64,000 bases of DNA from DATLGB01 sp038232275 (GCA_038232275.1 JBBSIC010000001.1:1-64000); one strand, 5' to 3'. Counted from the first letter of the stretch, positions 47,563-56,860 are shown. The notes: a model not told the origin generated them from the letters alone. Program-made: numbers and translations.

Positions 47563-48326
47563 GGCGCGGCGTCTGGGACGAGCGCGCGGGAGAGCTCCTT
47601 GCGCCCGACGAGCTCGAGGTAGGCGTCCTCCAGGCTGCCGACCCCGTAGCGCGCCGCGAGCTCCCGGCTACTGCCGTCGGCGACGATCTGGCCGTCGTTG
47701 ATGAAGGCGATGCGGCTGCAGAGCTGCTCGGCCTCCTCGAGATAGTGCGTGGTGAGCAGGATCGTCGTCCCCTCGCCGTTGATGCGCTGGACGTAGCGCC
47801 ACAGCTCGAGCCGCAGCTCGACGTCGACGCCCGCGGTCGGCTCGTCGAGGATCAGCAGCCGCGGGCGGTGCATCAGCGCGCGGGCGAGGATCAGCCGGCG
47901 CTTCATCCCGCCGGACAGGGTGAGCGTGCGGTCCTTGCGCTTGGCGGTCAGCGAGAAGGCGTCGAGCAGCTCGGCGCTGCGCTCCTTGCGCTCCTTGCGC
48001 GGCATCCCGAAGTAGCCGCCGTGGTAGTCGAGGGACTCCTCGAGCGTGAGAAACGAGTCGAGGTTGAGCTCCTGCGGCGCGAGCCCGACGGCCGCGCGCG
48101 CCTCCCCGTAGTGCTCGATCGCGTCATGCCCGAAGACCTCGATCGCACCCGACGTGGGGCGGGCGAGGCCGGTCGTGCAGTGGATCAGCGTCGACTTGCC
48201 GGCCCCGTTTGGGCCGAGCAGGCCGAAGAACTCGCCGTCCTCGATGTCGAGGGACACGCCGCGCAGCGCCTCGGTCCCCGTCGCGTACCGCTTCACGAGG
48301 TCGGTGATGTGGAGGGCTCGGGGCAC
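47559..48326 (-). CDS. ABC-2 type exporter ATP-binding protein
   Basis: The 255-residue ATPase has GPNGAGKST (Walker A), TLSGGMKRRLILARAL (signature), LLILDEPTAGVD (Walker B) and TTHYLEEAEQL (switch His). The pattern of APQELNLDSFLT after the Q-loop is typical of YadG/CcmA-like exporters. It is coupled to the permease downstream (4-base overlap). ATG 48326. Confidence 0.92.
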   Translation of the reverse strand: MPRALHITDLVKRYATGTEALRGVSLDIEDGEFFGLLGPNGAGKSTLIHCTTGLARPTSGAIEVFGHDAIEHYGEARAAVGLAPQELNLDSFLTLEESLDYHGGYFGMPRKERKERSAELLDAFSLTAKRKDRTLTLSGGMKRRLILARALMHRPRLLILDEPTAGVDVELRLELWRYVQRINGEGTTILLTTHYLEEAEQLCSRIAFINDGQIVADGSSRELAARYGVGSLEDAYLELVGRKELSRALVPDAAP

Positions 48327-48356
48327 GCCCCTGCGAGCGTACCGGCCGCTGGTGGG

Positions 48357-49058
48357 CTAGGACGCGCGCCGACGGGCGCCGAGGACGATCAGCAGCACGC
48401 CGCCGGCCAGCAGCAGCCCGCCGCCGATCACGATGCCGACGCCGATCGCCGGGAGGCGCGCGACCGTGACGCCGAACCGGGTCCGGGTGATCACGTCCGG
48501 AGTCCCGTCCGCGTTCATGACGACGACGCGGTAGTCCCCGTCGGCGACCTTCCAGCTGATGTCGGCGGACGCCCTGCCGCTGCTCTGGGTGACCCAGAAG
48601 GGCTGGTCGGCGGGCGGCGCCGGGATGGCGCTGCCCGGCCGCGTGGTGCGGTCGAGCGTGAACGGGTCGACGTCGAAGTCCGTCACCTCGTCGACGGCCG
48701 CGCCGGCGAGGTAGCGGTCGACGTCGGCCTTCGGGCCCACGCCGACGAAGACGCCGCGGGAGCCCTCGGCGCCGGCGTCGACCGTCAGCCGCGTGGCGCC
48801 GAGGACGTCGGTGACGCCGGCGGTGTCGCTGATGGTCGCGACGCCCGACACGAGGGCGCTCGTGGTGGTCGCCACCGGCTGGCGACCGGTGGAGAGGGCG
48901 CCGTCGGTGCCGAAGACGGCGAAGATGGCGCCGCCGCCGATCGCGAGCAGCGCGCCGACGATGGCGATCAGACAGCCGGCGACGATCGCGGCGGGGTGGC
49001 CGACCGAGCGCCTGGGAGCCGCGAGGGCCGGCGGTGCGATGACGGCTGGAGTGCTCAT
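48357..49058 (-). CDS. hypothetical membrane protein with extracytoplasmic domain
   Basis: The 233-residue protein has an N-terminal helix (HPAAIVAGCLIAIVGALLAI), an extracytoplasmic domain of about 150 residues and a C-terminal helix (LPAIGVGIVIGGGLLLAGGV) ending in a basic anchor RRRAS. The sequence SGRASADISWKVADGDYRVVVMNADG recurs in related actinobacterial proteins of unknown function. ATG 49058 is preferred to the longer frame. It stands alone, 30 bp from the exporter genes. Confidence 0.75.
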   Translation of the reverse strand: MSTPAVIAPPALAAPRRSVGHPAAIVAGCLIAIVGALLAIGGGAIFAVFGTDGALSTGRQPVATTTSALVSGVATISDTAGVTDVLGATRLTVDAGAEGSRGVFVGVGPKADVDRYLAGAAVDEVTDFDVDPFTLDRTTRPGSAIPAPPADQPFWVTQSSGRASADISWKVADGDYRVVVMNADGTPDVITRTRFGVTVARLPAIGVGIVIGGGLLLAGGVLLIVLGARRRAS

Positions 49059-49211
49059 GGTCCGCGAAGCTACGGACGGTGCGGCGGTCCGTCGTCGGCC
49101 GCCGGGACCCACGTGCCTCGTCACCCCGGCACCCTGGGTCTCGTCCTTGCGAACTACTCGTGCGACGCCCCTGTCAGCACCTCCGCCCGCGAGGTGGCCC
49201 TTCCCGCATGG

Positions 49212-50552
49212 TCATGCCCCTCCGCGCGCGGGGCACGTGGATCGGACGGTCCACGAGCCGCTGCGAGCGCGTACCGGGAGCTTCTGCGCGCCCGGCGCGG
49301 GGCGGCCGATCCGCACGAGCATCGTGCCCGGGGTGACGGCGTGGGTGAACACATCGAGCGAGCGCAGCCCCAGCCGGTAGGCGACGGCCTGGCGCTCGAA
49401 CGGCGTCGTGGCGACGCGGCCACAGGCCCGCAGGCCGGCCTTGCCGCCCGCGAGCGCGATCGCGCGGTCGAGCTGCCCGCCCAGCTCGCGCTCGTCGCGT
49501 GCGAGGCGGACGGCGCCGCTGACGATGATCGCCAGGCTGACGACGACGGCGATCGCGGCCGCGCCGGCCGCCGTCCACGCGAGGACGGGACGAGCGCGGG
49601 CGCGCAGCGCAGCGACGAGGGGCGGCAGTCCGATCCCGGCGAGCACGCACAGCAGCGCCCCGGGCAGGGTCACGTAGCGGATGTTCCCGGTGAAGCCCGT
49701 CTCCGACATCAGCGCGACCGTGACCATCAGCAGCGTGGAGGCGGCCGCGAGCGCCAGCACGGCGCGGTCGCGCTCGTCGCGACGGTACGCGCGCAGGGTG
49801 GCGTAGACCGCGCCGGCGTAGAGCGGCCAGCACAAAAAGGCGGCCGCGTTGACGAACGTCAGCCCGAACGGGAAGCTCGACTGCGCCGGCGAGCCCGGCA
49901 CCGGATGGCGGGCGCGGGTGACGCCCCGCAGCCAGTCGCCGGTGACGACGTAGTCGGGCGCGAACCACGCCGCCAGCACCGCGACTCCGGCCGCCGCGAC
50001 GAGCGCCGCGGTATGCGCGCGCCGCTGCGCGCGCACGAGCCAGAGCCCGTAGAGCGCGAGCAGCGGCCAGACCTCCGGGCGCAGCAGCGCGGCGCAGAGG
50101 GCCGCGCCCAGCGCGAGGTGCCGCCGGCGCGCGAGATGGAGGTCGATCGCGCCGAGCGCGCTCAGCACGAGCAGGCCCTCGGAGTCCCCGCGGAAGCAGT
50201 TGTAGAGGAAGTCGTTGGCGAGGACGAGGCCCAGCGCCGCGACCACGCCGGCGGGGACACCGCCGAGCCGCCGCGCCAGTCGGAAGGTCACCGCGACGGC
50301 GAGGAGCCCGCTCGTGCGCACGACCACCAGCCAGAGCAGCGGCGCGACGGTGTCGCCGGCGGCGGAGAACAGCGTGGTGAAGACGACGGGCAGCGGCTTC
50401 CACGAGGGTCCGCCGATCACGCTCAGCGTGCCGCCGGAGAGCTCGCGCCCCCAGATCAGCCAGGCGGTCGGGTCGAAGGCCGTCTGCCGGAGCAACAGCA
50501 GCGAGGCCGCTGCCGTGGCGAGCGACGCGGCTAGCACCGTCCTGCTGCGCAT
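49212..50552 (-). CDS. polytopic membrane protein, glycosyltransferase-like (GT-C type)
   Basis: The 446-residue protein has about 9-10 hydrophobic segments with a large loop containing GRELSGGTLSVIGGPSWKPL and a late soluble part. The overall shape and the FRGDSEGLLVLSALGAID segment resemble dolichyl-phosphate-sugar-dependent GT-C enzymes and related DUF2029/GT39-like proteins, but the usual Asp pair is not clear. It may transfer a sugar to a wall polymer. ATG 50552. The 150 bp between it and the preceding gene hold no gene I can support. Confidence 0.6.
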   Translation of the reverse strand: MRSRTVLAASLATAAASLLLLRQTAFDPTAWLIWGRELSGGTLSVIGGPSWKPLPVVFTTLFSAAGDTVAPLLWLVVVRTSGLLAVAVTFRLARRLGGVPAGVVAALGLVLANDFLYNCFRGDSEGLLVLSALGAIDLHLARRRHLALGAALCAALLRPEVWPLLALYGLWLVRAQRRAHTAALVAAAGVAVLAAWFAPDYVVTGDWLRGVTRARHPVPGSPAQSSFPFGLTFVNAAAFLCWPLYAGAVYATLRAYRRDERDRAVLALAAASTLLMVTVALMSETGFTGNIRYVTLPGALLCVLAGIGLPPLVAALRARARPVLAWTAAGAAAIAVVVSLAIIVSGAVRLARDERELGGQLDRAIALAGGKAGLRACGRVATTPFERQAVAYRLGLRSLDVFTHAVTPGTMLVRIGRPAPGAQKLPVRARSGSWTVRSTCPARGGA

Positions 50553-50590
50553 CGGCGCAGACCCTACGAGGGGTCACCGGGACCAGACAG

Positions 50591-50618
50591 TTGCGTACGC
50601 AATTACTTCTGCTAGATT
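50591..50618 (+). promoter_or_regulatory. promoter with overlapping palindrome TTGCGTACGCAA
   Basis: The perfect 12-bp palindrome TTGCGTACGCAA (50591-50602) includes a -35-like TTGCGT; TAGATT at 50613-50618 follows after 16 bases. A palindrome over the -35 suits a dimeric repressor of the TetR or MarR type. It lies 90 bp before the hydrolase start at 50708. Confidence 0.6.
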
Positions 50619-50707
50619 GCCGGCATTCGGCGGCAAGGCCTCCACCACATGACGATGATCACGGGGGGAGTACGTGCTCGGCGGGGGTCGAGCGTCGCGG
50701 TGACCTC

Positions 50708-51349
50708 GTGACGCTCGTGCACCGAGAGCGCCCATCCGACGGCGACCCCGCGGGCCTGCTGGTCCTGCACCACGGCCGCGGGGCCGACGAGCACGACCTG
50801 CTCGGCCTCGCGGACGTGCTCGACCCCGAGCGCCGGCTGCACGTGGCGTCCCCGCGCGCGCCGCTCACGGTCCCGGGCTGGCCCGGCCACCACTGGTACC
50901 TCGTGCCGCGCGTCGGCTCCCCGGATCCGCGGACGTTCGACGCCGCCCGCGCCGAGCTTGCCGCCTTCCACGACGAGCTGTTCGAGCGCACCGGGCTGAC
51001 CGCGGCGCAGACGGTGCTCGGCGGCTTCTCGATGGGCTCGGTGATGAGCTACGCGATGGCCTTCGAGCCGGGCCGGCCGGGGGTCGCCGGCGTGCTCGCC
51101 TTCAGCGGGTTCATCCCCGCCGTCGACGGCTGGACGCCGGACCTCGAGCCGCGCGCGGACACGCGCGCGTTCATCGCCCACGGCCGCCATGACCAGGTCA
51201 TCGACGTCGAGTTCGCGCGCCGGGCCCGCGCCCAGCTGGAGGCCGCCGGGCTGGAGGTCTCCTACCACGAGGCCGACGCCGCGCATCAGATCGACCCCGC
51301 GCACATTCCGGCAGCGATCAGCTGGCTGCACGGCACCCTCGGGCTCTGA
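50708..51349 (+). CDS. alpha/beta hydrolase, carboxylesterase/phospholipase-like
   Basis: The 213-residue enzyme has LLVLHHGRGADEHDLLGLAD, GGFSMGSVMSYAMAF (nucleophile Ser in GFSMG), HGRHDQVIDVEF (Asp) and DAAHQID (His), the triad of the carboxylesterase/lysophospholipase group (abhydrolase_2). GTG 50708 is chosen because homology begins at TLVHRERPSDGDPAG. It is a cytoplasmic serine esterase of unknown substrate, monocistronic, with an operator-like palindrome in its promoter. Confidence 0.87.
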   Translation: MTLVHRERPSDGDPAGLLVLHHGRGADEHDLLGLADVLDPERRLHVASPRAPLTVPGWPGHHWYLVPRVGSPDPRTFDAARAELAAFHDELFERTGLTAAQTVLGGFSMGSVMSYAMAFEPGRPGVAGVLAFSGFIPAVDGWTPDLEPRADTRAFIAHGRHDQVIDVEFARRARAQLEAAGLEVSYHEADAAHQIDPAHIPAAISWLHGTLGL

Positions 51350-51360
51350 GGCCGGCGGTG

Positions 51361-52935
51361 TCAGGCGGGCGGCGGGGGCTGCGTCGGCGCGGGCTGCGCC
51401 GGCGCACGCTCCGTCGGCGCACGGTCCGTCGGCGGAGGCTGCGCGGGCCCAGCGGAGCGCGGCGCGGCCAGCGCTCCCCCGGCGCCCCCGAGCACGGCGC
51501 CGCCCAGCAGGTACAGCGCGACGACGGATTGGCCGTCGGCCTCGCCGTGGAACGCGCCGCCGGCGAGCGCGGTCGCGATGGCCATGGCGACCGCCCACAG
51601 CGGGCCGGTGATCGCGCCCCAGCCGGCGGCGGCCGGGAGCGTCGCGGCGCCCGCGGCCCGCGCGGCCGTGAAGCCGGCGTAGAGCGCCCCGAGCGCAATC
51701 AGGCCCATCAGCACGATGATCGCCGGCAGGACGACGTACGCGGGCAGCGGCCCGCTGTAGGAGAAGATCCGCAGCCGGCCGTCGGACCCCGGGACCGCCG
51801 TCGGGTCGTCCACCGGGAAGGGCAGGCCCAGCGCCCCCTCGGCGTCGGTCCTGAAGCGGGCGCCGGCCCCGAGCACCGCGAGGTGCACGCTGTGCTCACC
51901 GGCGAAGGCGGCCTCCTCGATCAGCGCGGTCGGGGCCGAGCGGCCGAGGCGCACGTCGTCCACGGCTGACCCGACCTGCGCGAGCCAGCCGATCAGGCCG
52001 AGGGCAGCGAAGATCACCAGCACCACCGCCAGCGGGCGCAGCGCGGCGGCGGTCGCGGCCAGCGCCGTGGCGGCGAGCGGACTCCGCTCGGCTGACGGCG
52101 GCAATGCGGGAACGACGGCGGCGAGGGCGGCGAGCAGGCCCCACAGCAGGCCGAGTCCGAAGGCGCCGCCGACGTCCACATCACCCAGCACCGCGAGCGC
52201 GAGCATCAGGAGCGCGAAGAGCGGCGCGGCGGCGGCGGCCCATGCCACTCGGACGAGCGGGCGGGCGTCCGCCGTGCGGTGCAGCTGGCTGCGCACGGCG
52301 AGCACCATGGCGACGAGCGGGACGGCGACGAGGAGCATGGGCGCGAGCCGCACGCCGACCACGGGCGCCAGCAGCGTGCCGACGGCCTGGCGGAAGCCTT
52401 CGGTGACGACGTTGGCGTCCGTCCCGAGCTGGCCGAGGATCGACCCGTCCGGGGTGATGGCGGCGATCACGAGGCCGGCGGCCAGCACCCCGACGGCGGC
52501 CATCAGGGCCGCGAGCACGGCGCCGATCATGCCGGGAACGGCGAGCCGCGCCACCAGCAGCTCCGAGAGCTCCCCGGCCTGGGGGTCCACGCGCGCGATC
52601 CGCTCCGTCGCCGCGGGCCGGGACTGCGGCGCCGCGGGGGCGGGCCCCGGCGGCGGGGGTTGCGGCCGGGGCGGGACACGCCCCGGCAGCGGGACGGCGG
52701 GCTCCGGCTCCGGCGGCGGCGGGACGACCGGCTCGGGCGGCGGCGGAGCCGGCTCGGGCTCGGGCGCCGGCTCCGGCAGGGGCGCTGGCGGGACGGGCCC
52801 CGGCCGCGGGGCCGGCGGCGCGGACCCCGGCAGCGCGAAGTCCTCCTGACGGGCACCGCAGGTGGGGCAGAAGCGGGCGCGGTTGGAGATGCGCGTACCG
52901 CAGTTGGCGCAGTGCATGGCGTCGGTGGCTGACAT
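51361..52935 (-). CDS. zinc-ribbon membrane protein with proline-rich linker
   Basis: The 524-residue protein begins with a double-CxxC zinc ribbon (C9, C12, C23, C26: CANCGTRISNRARFCPTCGA), then about 80 residues of Pro/Glu-rich linker, then some eight to nine hydrophobic segments with an extracytoplasmic loop (about 370-430). It ends in another Pro-rich tail. Such zinc-ribbon membrane proteins are common in actinobacteria and unassigned. ATG 52935 lies 36 bp from the divergent vWA gene, so the two probably share a promoter region and perhaps a function. Confidence 0.8.
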   Translation of the reverse strand: MSATDAMHCANCGTRISNRARFCPTCGARQEDFALPGSAPPAPRPGPVPPAPLPEPAPEPEPAPPPPEPVVPPPPEPEPAVPLPGRVPPRPQPPPPGPAPAAPQSRPAATERIARVDPQAGELSELLVARLAVPGMIGAVLAALMAAVGVLAAGLVIAAITPDGSILGQLGTDANVVTEGFRQAVGTLLAPVVGVRLAPMLLVAVPLVAMVLAVRSQLHRTADARPLVRVAWAAAAAPLFALLMLALAVLGDVDVGGAFGLGLLWGLLAALAAVVPALPPSAERSPLAATALAATAAALRPLAVVLVIFAALGLIGWLAQVGSAVDDVRLGRSAPTALIEEAAFAGEHSVHLAVLGAGARFRTDAEGALGLPFPVDDPTAVPGSDGRLRIFSYSGPLPAYVVLPAIIVLMGLIALGALYAGFTAARAAGAATLPAAAGWGAITGPLWAVAMAIATALAGGAFHGEADGQSVVALYLLGGAVLGGAGGALAAPRSAGPAQPPPTDRAPTERAPAQPAPTQPPPPA

Positions 52936-52971
52936 CGGTCGGCTGGCCGCAGTTGCTATCACTTCGAGCCG

Positions 52972-54330
52972 ATGGACGCGGCGGCCAGCAGGTGGCGGGC
53001 ACGCATGGTCACCGTGGTGGCCGTGCTGCTGACGATGCCCGCGGCGGCGAGCGCGCAGACCACCGGGCCGCCGAAGATCCTGCTCGCCTTCGACGCCTCG
53101 GGGTCCATGCAGAGCCGCTACGGGTCGGGCGGCCAGGCGAAGATCGACGCTGCGAAGGACGCCGCGGTCGCGCTGCTCGACGAGCTGCCCTCGCAGACCC
53201 AGGTCGGGCTGCGGGTCTTCGGCGGCGGCCGTCCGTCGCGGCCGATCGGGCCGGCCTGCCAGGACTCGCGCCTGGTGCTGCCGATCGGCCCGCTGGACCG
53301 CGCCAACGCCGATCAGCAGATACGCGCGTTCCGGGCGCGCGGCCGGACGCCGATCACGTTCGCGCTGCGCGCGGCGGCCAAGGATCTCGGCACGAGCGGA
53401 TCGCGCACGATCGTGCTGGTCTCCGACGGCAAGGACACCTGCCAACCGCCGGCGCCGTGCGACGTCGCCCGCCAGATCGCCCAGGGCGGCGTGAACCTGC
53501 GCATCCAGGCGATCGGGCTCAACGTGGACCGCGCGGCCCGGCAGGAGCTCAAGTGCATCGCCGCGGCCGGCGGCGGCGTGTACCGCGACGCGGGCGACGC
53601 CGCCTCGCTGCAGGAGGAGCTGCGCACCCTCTCCACCCGGGCGCTGCGCCAGTACATCGCGCGCGGCGCCCCGGTCCGCGGCGGACGCAGCGCCCACGAG
53701 GCGAAGACCCTCCAGCCCGGCCGCTACGTGGACGAGATGCCCGGGGACAGCGAGCGCTGGTACGCGGTCGAGCTGGCCACCGGCGAGACGCTGAAGGCGA
53801 GCGCGTCCTTCATCCCGCCCAACCGCCAGGTCGCGGACAAGGCCGAGTACACGGACTCGAGCATGGACATCGTCACCCCGAGCTTCGACATCCCCGCGAG
53901 CCAGAACTCCTCCGCCAGCGGCAGTCCCTTCGAGCGGCGCGGCTACGTGGACGGCCTCGGCGTCGTCTCCCGGCCGGTCGGCGTCGGCGCCCAGGCGCAG
54001 GACACCGAGCCCTTCCACAAGCCCGGTCGCTACTACCTCAAGCTCAAGCTCACCGACGACAGCGCCAAGGACCTGTTCAACGCGATCGGCGGCAAGCCGG
54101 TCGAGCTCGAGCTCTCGGTCGAGGTGCTCGGGCGCAAGGGCGGCTCCCCTCCGGCGCCCAGCGGCAACGGCACCGTCGCCAAGGCGCCGAGCCCACCGCG
54201 GCCGGCGCCCGCGCCGTCCGCGCCGGACGCGCCGCCGAGCGCGCCGCTGCTGGCGCTGATCGGGCTCGGCACGGCCGCGCTCGGCTTCGGGGTGGGCGCC
54301 GCGGCCTGGCGCCGGAGGACTCCGGCGTGA
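52972..54330 (+). CDS. secreted von Willebrand factor A-domain protein, membrane-anchored
   Basis: The 452-residue protein has a signal peptide (VTVVAVLLTMPAAASAQ), a vWA domain (about 35-220) with the MIDAS motif DASGSMQS and the later RTPITFALRAAAK and LVSDGKDTC, a beta-rich domain and a C-terminal helix (LLALIGLGTAALGFGVGAAA) with RRR anchor. Metal-dependent binding of a partner outside the membrane is expected. It overlaps the next gene by 4 bp (GTGA), which encodes a similar anchored domain. Confidence 0.88.
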   Translation: MDAAASRWRARMVTVVAVLLTMPAAASAQTTGPPKILLAFDASGSMQSRYGSGGQAKIDAAKDAAVALLDELPSQTQVGLRVFGGGRPSRPIGPACQDSRLVLPIGPLDRANADQQIRAFRARGRTPITFALRAAAKDLGTSGSRTIVLVSDGKDTCQPPAPCDVARQIAQGGVNLRIQAIGLNVDRAARQELKCIAAAGGGVYRDAGDAASLQEELRTLSTRALRQYIARGAPVRGGRSAHEAKTLQPGRYVDEMPGDSERWYAVELATGETLKASASFIPPNRQVADKAEYTDSSMDIVTPSFDIPASQNSSASGSPFERRGYVDGLGVVSRPVGVGAQAQDTEPFHKPGRYYLKLKLTDDSAKDLFNAIGGKPVELELSVEVLGRKGGSPPAPSGNGTVAKAPSPPRPAPAPSAPDAPPSAPLLALIGLGTAALGFGVGAAAWRRRTPA

Positions 54331-55130
54331 CCCGCCGCGCGCTCGCCGCGCTGGTCGTCCCGCTCGCGCTGGCGGCACCGGCCGCCGCCCAGGACAGCGG
54401 CAAGCCGGTCGTCGGCGGCGGCTCGTTCAACACCGCGCCGCTGCTCACCACAGGACGCTTCTCGGACACGGTCGCGGCCGGGGAGACCGTCTACTGGAAG
54501 ATCCGCCTGCAGAAGGGCCAGGTGCTCAACGCGACCGTCACCGTCGACACCTCGTCGATCGAGACCGACGCCGGCAAGCCCTCCTACGACTCCGGCCTGG
54601 CCAACCTCGACTACCGGCTGGACATCCACTCGCCCCTGCGCGAGCCCTACGCGGACGAGAGCGACTACCGCGACGCCTCGGCGGACGTGACCGGGGACAG
54701 CGGCGCCGGCTCGGTCACCGGGACGGCGAGCAGCCCGCGCGTGCTCGGCTACGAGCAGGTCCTCGGGCCGGACTTCACCCCCGACAAGTTCACCGCGCCC
54801 GGCGAGACCTTCGTCTCGCTCAGCGCCGCCGACTCCGACTTCGACCCCGCCGGCGTCCCCGCCGAGCTGCCGATCGACCTCGAGCTGCGCATCGACGGCG
54901 CCCCGCAGCCCTCGTCGCCGGACTTCGCCGCGAGCCTGCCCAAGGCGCAGCCGTCGCCGCCCGAGCACGACACCACCGGCTCGACCCAGACGGCGCCGGC
55001 CGTGCTGGGCGACTCGGGCGAGGGCGACGCGACGGTCACGATCCTCCTGGTCGCCGGGCTCGCCCTGCTCGGCGGCCTGCTGTTGGGCGTGCTCGGCGTG
55101 CTCGTGCTGCGCGGGCGCCGGCGCGGCTAG
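54327..55130 (+). CDS. secreted, membrane-anchored hypothetical protein, partner of the vWA protein
   Basis: The 267-residue protein has a signal peptide (ALAALVVPLALAAPAAAQ), a beta-rich extracytoplasmic domain and a C-terminal helix (ILLVAGLALLGGLLLGVLGV) with an RGRRRG anchor. The passage GETVYWKIRLQKGQVLNATV parallels SERWYAVELATGETLKASAS of the vWA protein, so they share a domain. GTG 54327 overlaps the vWA stop. A two-protein surface complex is likely; function unknown. Confidence 0.8.
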   Translation: MTRRALAALVVPLALAAPAAAQDSGKPVVGGGSFNTAPLLTTGRFSDTVAAGETVYWKIRLQKGQVLNATVTVDTSSIETDAGKPSYDSGLANLDYRLDIHSPLREPYADESDYRDASADVTGDSGAGSVTGTASSPRVLGYEQVLGPDFTPDKFTAPGETFVSLSAADSDFDPAGVPAELPIDLELRIDGAPQPSSPDFAASLPKAQPSPPEHDTTGSTQTAPAVLGDSGEGDATVTILLVAGLALLGGLLLGVLGVLVLRGRRRG

Positions 55131-55143
55131 TCTCGTCCGCCGC

Positions 55144-55463
55144 GTGACGACCCCCGAGCCCGAGCTCCACTACGAACTGCACCTCCTGCCCCCGGCCGGG
55201 TCCCCTTTCGCCGCTGGCGCTGGGAGCTGTGGCACGGCCCGCAGCTGGAGGCGACCGGCTGGCGGACCAGCGAGGGCCAGGCAGGGCGGGCGCTGCGCGC
55301 GCACGCGGCGCGTGTCGCGCACGGGCTGCACGGCCTGCATCTGCTGCGCCCGGAGGCGGCCGTCGTGCCGGGCGGCTTCCGCGCCGGCGCCGTTGCGCGC
55401 GTGGAGTGCGGCGCGGTGAGCTGCCGGCTCGTGCCGCGCGCGCTCGCCGCCGACGCCGCGTGA
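55144..55463 (+). pseudogene. frameshifted small gene of unknown function
   Basis: GTG 55144 opens TTPEPELHYELHLLPP, then near the C-run at 55189-55193 the sensible reading moves to another frame: PFRRWRWELWHGPQLEATGW, RTSEGQAGRALRAHAARVAH, and ends at TGA 55461. The Trp-rich middle and codon bias support coding in the second frame. Together they give about 106 residues. Either an indel or a sequencing error split it. I do not recognise the family. It follows the previous gene by 13 bp. Confidence 0.5.
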
Positions 55464-55547
55464 CTGCCGGCCACGGCGCGCGTAATGGGGGTCAGGACCC
55501 CCATTGAGCGCGTGCTCGCGCCCGCCCCGGCGTCGGCCGCCGCCGGG

Positions 55548-56810
55548 CTACGAGCCCCGCTTCGGCGCCTCGAGGCCGATGCGGCGCGCCAGCGCCCAGA
55601 GCAGCGGCAGGCCCGGGTGCAGCACCGGCTTGCCGCTCGTGATCAGGCCGACGGAGAGTCCACGCGCGGGGTCCGCCCAGCCGAGGATGTTGGTGAAGCC
55701 AAGGTGGCCGAACGCCTCGTCGGTGTCCGGTCCGAACAGGCTCAGCGTGTCGGCGCCGAGCATGAAGCCGGCCGAGTGACGCATCGGGGCGGCGAGCGTG
55801 AGGTCAAACTCGCGGTAGGCGCGCTCGACCATCGCGCGGCGGACCGTGCGGCCCTCCATGATGCGCACGCCGTCGAGCTCGCCCTCGCAGCGCAGCAGCT
55901 CAAAAAAGCGCGAGAGCTCCTCGGCGGTCGTGACGATGTTGGAGGCCGGGATGACCGCCGTCAGGATGCGCGGGTCGTTGGAGCGCCGCGTGAGCTCGTC
56001 CGGGTGCATGCCCAGGGCGCGGTCGAGCACCGTCGAGATGGGCGGCAGCGGCAGCGGGCCGGTCACGTAGGCGTGCCCGACCGCGTCGAGCCGGTCCTCA
56101 GGGACGCCGTAGTTGCCCCAGGTGAAGCCCAGCGGGTCGAGGATCTCCTCCCGCAGGACCTGGCGCACGTCCTTGCCCGTCAGGCGCTCGACGATCTCGG
56201 CGATGATGAACCCGCCCGAGACGGCGTGGTAGGCCAGCAGCCGGCCGGGCCGGGTGCGCGGCTTGGCCTGGCACATGACGTCGAGCAGGTACTGGCGGTC
56301 GCCGAGGTGGTCGAAGTCCAGCGCCTCCCGCGGGAGGTTGGCGACGCCCGCACGGTGCGAGAGGACGTGCTCGATCGTGATGGCGTCCTTGCCGTGCCCG
56401 GTGTACTCGGGGATGTACTCGCAGACGCGGTCGGCGATGTGCAGCAGCCCGCGGTCGTCGAGCAGGTGCGCCACCGTGGCCGTCATGGCCTTGGAGGCCG
56501 AGAAGATGACGAAGGGCGTCTCGGGGGTCGCGAGGACCTTCGGGTCCATGCGCGACCAGCCGATGGCGCGGTCGAGGACGACCCGCCCCTCGCGCCGGAC
56601 GCACAGGCCGATGGCCGGATAGAAGCCGGAGCGGTAGAGCTGCTGCGCGGAGTGCCAGATGCGCTCGACGCCGTCCGCGGTCATCCCGGCGCCGCGGGGA
56701 TCCTGCTCGGCCTCGGAGATCGCGGTGATCGCCTCCAGATCGCGCGGCACCCGGATGCGGCGCAACGGATCCGGCACGAAGGGCAGGCGGGGCACCGAGA
56801 GGGTGGGCAT
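55548..56810 (-). CDS. serine beta-lactamase-fold hydrolase (class C/EstB-like)
   Basis: The 420-residue protein has the SxxK motif in IFSASKAMTATVAHLLDDRG, a Tyr-containing YHAVSGGFI in the second motif position, and a late HLGFTNILGWADP (HxG-like third motif). These mark the beta-lactamase/penicillin-binding-protein fold shared by esterases and D-aminopeptidases. There is no signal peptide, so it is probably a cytoplasmic esterase rather than a resistance enzyme. ATG 56810 lies 50 bp from the divergent L,D-transpeptidase gene. Confidence 0.87.
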   Translation of the reverse strand: MPTLSVPRLPFVPDPLRRIRVPRDLEAITAISEAEQDPRGAGMTADGVERIWHSAQQLYRSGFYPAIGLCVRREGRVVLDRAIGWSRMDPKVLATPETPFVIFSASKAMTATVAHLLDDRGLLHIADRVCEYIPEYTGHGKDAITIEHVLSHRAGVANLPREALDFDHLGDRQYLLDVMCQAKPRTRPGRLLAYHAVSGGFIIAEIVERLTGKDVRQVLREEILDPLGFTWGNYGVPEDRLDAVGHAYVTGPLPLPPISTVLDRALGMHPDELTRRSNDPRILTAVIPASNIVTTAEELSRFFELLRCEGELDGVRIMEGRTVRRAMVERAYREFDLTLAAPMRHSAGFMLGADTLSLFGPDTDEAFGHLGFTNILGWADPARGLSVGLITSGKPVLHPGLPLLWALARRIGLEAPKRGS

Positions 56811-56860
56811 CGGCCGGGAACCTAGTCCCTGGGACTCGAATGTGGCATCTTCGCGACAGC

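Noticed and set aside
52664..52830. Pro/Glu-rich repetitive stretch that looks like a tandem repeat
   Set aside because: It is the proline-rich linker of the zinc-ribbon membrane protein, not a separate repeat or CRISPR array.
55548..56810. Serine beta-lactamase as resistance gene
   Set aside because: There is no signal peptide and the motifs fit cytoplasmic esterases of the same fold.
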